Assembly: GCA_009829735.1 (NCBI GenBank)
Contig: CM020620.1
Span: 24,216,020-24,280,019 of the forward strand
Source: Pyropia yezoensis
Lineage: Eukaryota; Rhodophyta; Bangiophyceae; Bangiales; Bangiaceae
DNA: 64,000 bases
Direction of reading: 5' to 3'
Part shown: positions 60,663 to 64,000 of the stretch, in pieces
Layout of the letters: every line of letters starts with the position of its first letter
Position numbering within the stretch: position 1 is the stretch's first letter
Notes under the pieces: model-generated
Databases searched by the model: none
Seen by the model: the letters and a program-made list of their open reading frames with translations, nothing else
Told to the model about the DNA's origin: nothing
Position numbers and translations under genes: made by a program

Positions 60663-63600
60663 GAGGAAGGACGACACGGGGTTGCTGGGGTAACCCTAGC
60701 AAGCCACCCCGGATTGCCGCGGGGAAAGCCCCACGGAGAGCGCGGTTGAGCCGACGCCGCATTAACCCCCGGGTACACCTTCCTGCCCCGACGACACGGC
60801 GTCAGGGGATTGATGACCAACCACCAAGGTTGGGAGTAGAGGACGGGAAGCCCCGTCACATGGAACCAGACAAGGGCCCTGTCCAGGATGCCCGAGCTAC
60901 ACCGGATATCGGTGTAGGCCTCGTACTGTTCACCTTGGAGAACTTCAAGGTATCAGCCACACTGGGGGTTGACCCCCAGTCGACCCGATCGTACTACCCT
61001 GTACTAGATACAGGGGCTGGACCTAACCTGATCCGGAAGGATACCCTCCCGGACAAGTTGCTCCCGCGAGTCAGAGTTGCTCGGGGACCCACGATCAAGG
61101 ACGCGAATGGTCGTCTCATTCGTACGACCGCAGCGATGTCGCTGCAGGTCACCATCGGGGAGCTTACTACGGAAGTTGACTTCCTGGTGTGTGAGACTCT
61201 ATCTGTGCCCTGCATACTGGGGTGTTCCTTCATCAACGTCCACGTTGATGCAATCCGGCCGGGACGGAGGACCGTCGAGCTGCAAGAGGCCGACGGGACG
61301 AAGAGAGGACAGGCAGCTATCGTCAGGGACCTGACGCTACACGGGAGCCACGTTAACGTGGCTGAGGTATACGCCAGCGTAGAACCGAAGACACTCCGGC
61401 TGGCCAAGCGGACTCGCTTTGAGCCGTTATCGGAGACCGTCCTCCCGGTTAACTGTGACCTCGCAGGCATCTGCAGAGTCCAGTCCAACCTACGAACCTA
61501 CAAGCGCCATGGGTTAACCATGGCTAACGGTATCGTGGACCTCCCATCGGGGGGGTCATCACTGCTCGTGATGGCGAATTATCGCCGTAAGGCAGTCACC
61601 CTTCCGAAAGGAACAATCCTCGGGATTGCCGAGCTCTACGAAGGAGACATCCTTACCCCTGACAAGGAAGGTCAAGTGGAACCTCTTGAGGTACTTGCGG
61701 TCGCCGAGACCACCGAGCGGCAGCAACCCGATGACGGGAAGCCTAGCCCATTGACAGCTCCGGCGGACATGCCGCCAAAAGACCAAGAAGCCCTGAAGGC
61801 ACTGGCCGAGGCTGACCTCGACCATCTTCCCCCTTCGGTAGCTGAAGGGGTACGACGGATGCTAAGAAAGCATGACGTCATGTGGACCGGCGGGGCGCTG
61901 GGTACCATTGGGGCAACCCAACACCGTATAGACCTGGTACCAGGTGCTCGACCAGCGCGGTCGCAACCGCATCGCGCGGGACCTATGCAACGAGAGATCG
62001 TTGATGGAGAAGTGAAGAGGATGAGTGAAGCTAAGGTGATCCGACCTTCGATGTCGGAGTGGGGCGCCCCAGTCGTTATCGTACCGAAGAAGGATCAAAC
62101 CCCTCGGTTTTGCATCGATTATCGACGCCTCAACTTGGTTACCAAGAAAGACTCATACCCTTCACCAAGGATGGACGAGTGCATCGACTCACTGGGGGAA
62201 GCCACAGTGTTTACCACTATCGATTGCAATGCCGGGTACTGGCAGATCACAGTTGCGGAGGGGGATATCCCCAAGACGGCGTTCGTCTGTCACAGTGGCG
62301 TGTACGAGTTCCTAAGGATGCCCTTCGGATTGTCCAACGCCCCCGCCACATTCCAGCGGGCCATCGACATTATACTGTCGGGAGTGAAGTGGCGTAACTG
62401 CCTGGTGTACTTGGACGACGTCATCGTCTTCTCGCGTAACATGGATGACCATGTGCAACATGTCGATGAAGTACTCACCCTCTTACGGAACGCCGGGGTA
62501 ACCCTGCGCCTCAAGAAGTGTGCCTTCTTCCAGCAGACAGTCGAGTATCTGGGTCACCAGATCACACCAGGTAAACTGAGAGTGCTCGAAGCTAATACCC
62601 GGGCACTCCGGGATGCGCGATACCCAACCACCCAGACACAGCTGAAAAGCTTTCTGGGGATGTGCAACGTATACCGACGGTTCGTCAAGGACTTCGCTCG
62701 TATAGCCAAACCGTTGACGGTTCTGACGAGCAGCGCCTTGCCAAAGGTACTCCAACCTCCCTCGCCCACCGAGGGAGAGGCATTCGAGCTGCTCAAGCAA
62801 GCTCTGCTAACCCCACCCGTGCTTGCGTTGCCGCATAGACGCGGGACCTTCGTCATCGACGTCGATGCCTGTGATACCCAAGTGGGATGCACCCTGTTAC
62901 AGGGAGAGACCATCATCGGTACCGATAATGCTATCCCGGACCTACATCCGGTAGGGTACTTCAGCCGGACACTCAACCCGGCTGAGCGTAACTATAGTGC
63001 CACCGAGCGCGAATGCCTCGGAGTCATATGGGCAGTGCAACTGCTCCGGCCATACCTGGAAGGTTCGAGGTTCATCGTAAGGTCCGACCACGAACCTTTA
63101 CGATGGCTTCTCAACCTTGGTGACAAGGATTCCGACAGCCACGGTCGGCTAGCCCGGTGGAGGCTGAAGATGGCCGAGCACGACTACCGGACCATATATA
63201 AGGCCGGCTCCACCCATCATCTGGGGGACGCGCTGTCGCGACTCGATACCCCAAGCGGGGATACCCGACAGGTGGACGAGGACATCCCGGTGGTACCGGT
63301 TTGCATGGTGGGTAACGCTACCCAAGGTATGGATGACCATACCATGGCACACCTTGCGTGCCGATTGATCCTCGCGGACTTCCGCGAGGCACAGGCCAAT
63401 GACGATGACTGTAGACGCCATCGTGCTAACCTCCTGGCCGGCACGGCCGGCATCTTCTCCGAGAACGAGGACGGACTCATATACCGGCGGGCACCCGCCG
63501 ATGGACGGCATCAGGTCGTGGTTCCCGTGTCCTTACGGCAAGCCGTCATGGAGCGAGAACACGAGAACCCCACAGCCAGACACCCGGGGGGTTCGCGCAT

Positions 63601-63841
63601 GTTCGCAGCAATGCGAAGGTTCTTCTACTGGCCAGCAATGGCCGTCGATGTAATCGACCATGTGCGGGGATGCCACCCATGTGCACGGAATCGTATGAGT
63701 CTCCATAAGCGGGCATCCGCTATGAAACTGTTCCCCCCGGATGGGCCCAACGAGCAAGTCGCTATCGACATACTCGGGCCGCTTCCGGTAACGGAAGAAG
63801 GGAACAGGTACATCCTGGTCCATGTCGGATCGCTTTACTAA
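60434..63841 (+). CDS. pol: Element 2 Pol polyprotein (PR-RT-RNase H-partial IN)
   Basis: This is in the -1 frame relative to gag with no credible own start, so it is presumably made by -1 frameshifting in the overlap. Order: aspartic protease PVLDTGAGPNLI; RT with FCIDYRRLNLVTKKDSYP, TTIDCNAGYWQI, PFGLSNAPATFQRA and CLVYLDDVIVF; RNase H with FVIDVDACDTQVG, ATERECLGVIWAV, RSDHEPLRWLL and LGDALSRLD; integrase zinc finger with GCHPCARNRMSLH; and the core start EQVAIDILGPLP (first D). The frame ends at a TAA (63839-63841). The expected integrase continuation lies one base over, from the ATG at 63822 (SDRFTKLSRAV ... LLSDNGANLT), so one extra base near 63821 breaks it. Confidence 0.9.
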   Translation: MYVVRRPPTLGVLMPAHPGGVATGSGATQGIHWWVSRQKPGTGQAASARRSTGSRGGTPSPGYPGRRYPAKYGKRVRGRTTRGCWGNPSKPPRIAAGKAPRRARLSRRRINPRVHLPAPTTRRQGIDDQPPRLGVEDGKPRHMEPDKGPVQDARATPDIGVGLVLFTLENFKVSATLGVDPQSTRSYYPVLDTGAGPNLIRKDTLPDKLLPRVRVARGPTIKDANGRLIRTTAAMSLQVTIGELTTEVDFLVCETLSVPCILGCSFINVHVDAIRPGRRTVELQEADGTKRGQAAIVRDLTLHGSHVNVAEVYASVEPKTLRLAKRTRFEPLSETVLPVNCDLAGICRVQSNLRTYKRHGLTMANGIVDLPSGGSSLLVMANYRRKAVTLPKGTILGIAELYEGDILTPDKEGQVEPLEVLAVAETTERQQPDDGKPSPLTAPADMPPKDQEALKALAEADLDHLPPSVAEGVRRMLRKHDVMWTGGALGTIGATQHRIDLVPGARPARSQPHRAGPMQREIVDGEVKRMSEAKVIRPSMSEWGAPVVIVPKKDQTPRFCIDYRRLNLVTKKDSYPSPRMDECIDSLGEATVFTTIDCNAGYWQITVAEGDIPKTAFVCHSGVYEFLRMPFGLSNAPATFQRAIDIILSGVKWRNCLVYLDDVIVFSRNMDDHVQHVDEVLTLLRNAGVTLRLKKCAFFQQTVEYLGHQITPGKLRVLEANTRALRDARYPTTQTQLKSFLGMCNVYRRFVKDFARIAKPLTVLTSSALPKVLQPPSPTEGEAFELLKQALLTPPVLALPHRRGTFVIDVDACDTQVGCTLLQGETIIGTDNAIPDLHPVGYFSRTLNPAERNYSATERECLGVIWAVQLLRPYLEGSRFIVRSDHEPLRWLLNLGDKDSDSHGRLARWRLKMAEHDYRTIYKAGSTHHLGDALSRLDTPSGDTRQVDEDIPVVPVCMVGNATQGMDDHTMAHLACRLILADFREAQANDDDCRRHRANLLAGTAGIFSENEDGLIYRRAPADGRHQVVVPVSLRQAVMEREHENPTARHPGGSRMFAAMRRFFYWPAMAVDVIDHVRGCHPCARNRMSLHKRASAMKLFPPDGPNEQVAIDILGPLPVTEEGNRYILVHVGSLY

Positions 63842-64000
63842 GCTGTCACGGGCAGTAGCAGTCCCGGACGATACGGCCTACACCATCATGAACGCAGTGG
63901 TTGACCACTGGATCAGTGCCTACGGAGTAATGAAGCAACTCCTCTCCGATAACGGAGCAAACCTTACGTCAGAAATCTGCACTAAGGTCCTGGGCATGTT
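63822..64000 (+). pseudogene. pol: Element 2 integrase continuation in shifted frame
   Basis: From 63822 the shifted frame is open to the window end. It reads like integrase core (MSDRFTKLSRAVAVPDDTA, LLSDNGANLTSE, containing the second catalytic D). Its offset from the main pol frame by one base indicates a frameshift at about 63821, by mutation or sequencing error. Confidence 0.8.

Larger units (their letters stand above)
57897..64000 (+). mobile_element. Ty3/gypsy LTR retrotransposon (element 2), 3' end outside window
   Basis: The element has a 363-bp 5' LTR (57897-58259), a primer-binding site, gag (58485-60662) and pol (from 60434 in the -1 frame), with integrase running off the window. 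The coding sequence is much better preserved than element 1, so the insertion is younger. The base composition is intermediate between the host genes and element 1. It interrupts a gag copy of its own family. Confidence 0.92.

Noticed and set aside
1..64000. tRNA, rRNA or other structural RNA genes
   Set aside because: I looked for cloverleaf-compatible stretches and rRNA-like sequence by eye and found none convincing; a covariance-model scan would be decisive.

Overview
This is eukaryotic nuclear DNA of very high GC content. The first ~48 kb looks above 70% GC and is full of G/C homopolymers and GCC/GGC microsatellites. Genes are long, intron-poor ORFs with GT-AG introns of about 200-400 bp, and no prokaryotic operon features are visible. 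High GC, few introns, Ala/Gly-rich proteins, an NB-ARC/TPR receptor and abundant Ty3/gypsy elements best fit a bangiophyte red alga such as Porphyra/Pyropia. That placement is inference, not proven here.

Layout. 1-1218: a doubtful 5'-truncated Ala/Gly/Pro-rich gene. 1461-4736 (-): two-exon coiled-coil, multi-span membrane protein. 6463-8325 (-): protein farnesyltransferase beta subunit. 9743-10870 (+): unknown protein. 11869-13461 (+): two-exon, single-anchor extracytoplasmic protein. 13538-21766 (-): giant FG-repeat protein ending in C3HC/Rsm1 (ZC3HC1/Pml39-type) modules, probably a nuclear-basket protein. 22896-26144 (+): UvrD/Rep-type helicase with a probable organelle presequence. 28249-34206 (-): probable two-exon trypsin-like peptidase/NB-ARC/27-TPR protein, an NLR-like STAND ATPase. 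34.8-37 kb: two weak hypothetical genes. 37507-38807 (-): CYTH-type thiamine-triphosphatase broken by a one-base frame change at a C16 run. 38.8-43.8 kb: low-complexity DNA, a 73-bp minisatellite and hairpins. 43791-44936 (+): 2OG-Fe(II)-oxygenase-like protein. 46283-47413 (+): secreted protein with four six-cysteine repeats.

From about 48.5 kb the DNA is much less GC-rich and holds no convincing host gene. 53323-57461 is a decayed Ty3/gypsy element whose integrase runs in frame into a gag fragment of a different family. At 57897 that gag fragment is cut by a second Ty3/gypsy element with a clear 363-bp 5' LTR, a primer-binding site, gag, and pol in the -1 frame. This element runs off the window end.

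The host genes are not an operon. They are single eukaryotic genes for protein prenylation, nuclear transport, DNA repair and thiamine-phosphate metabolism, plus a candidate immune-type receptor and cell-surface proteins. The most interesting item is the peptidase-NB-ARC-TPR gene, followed by the FG-repeat/ZC3HC1 fusion.
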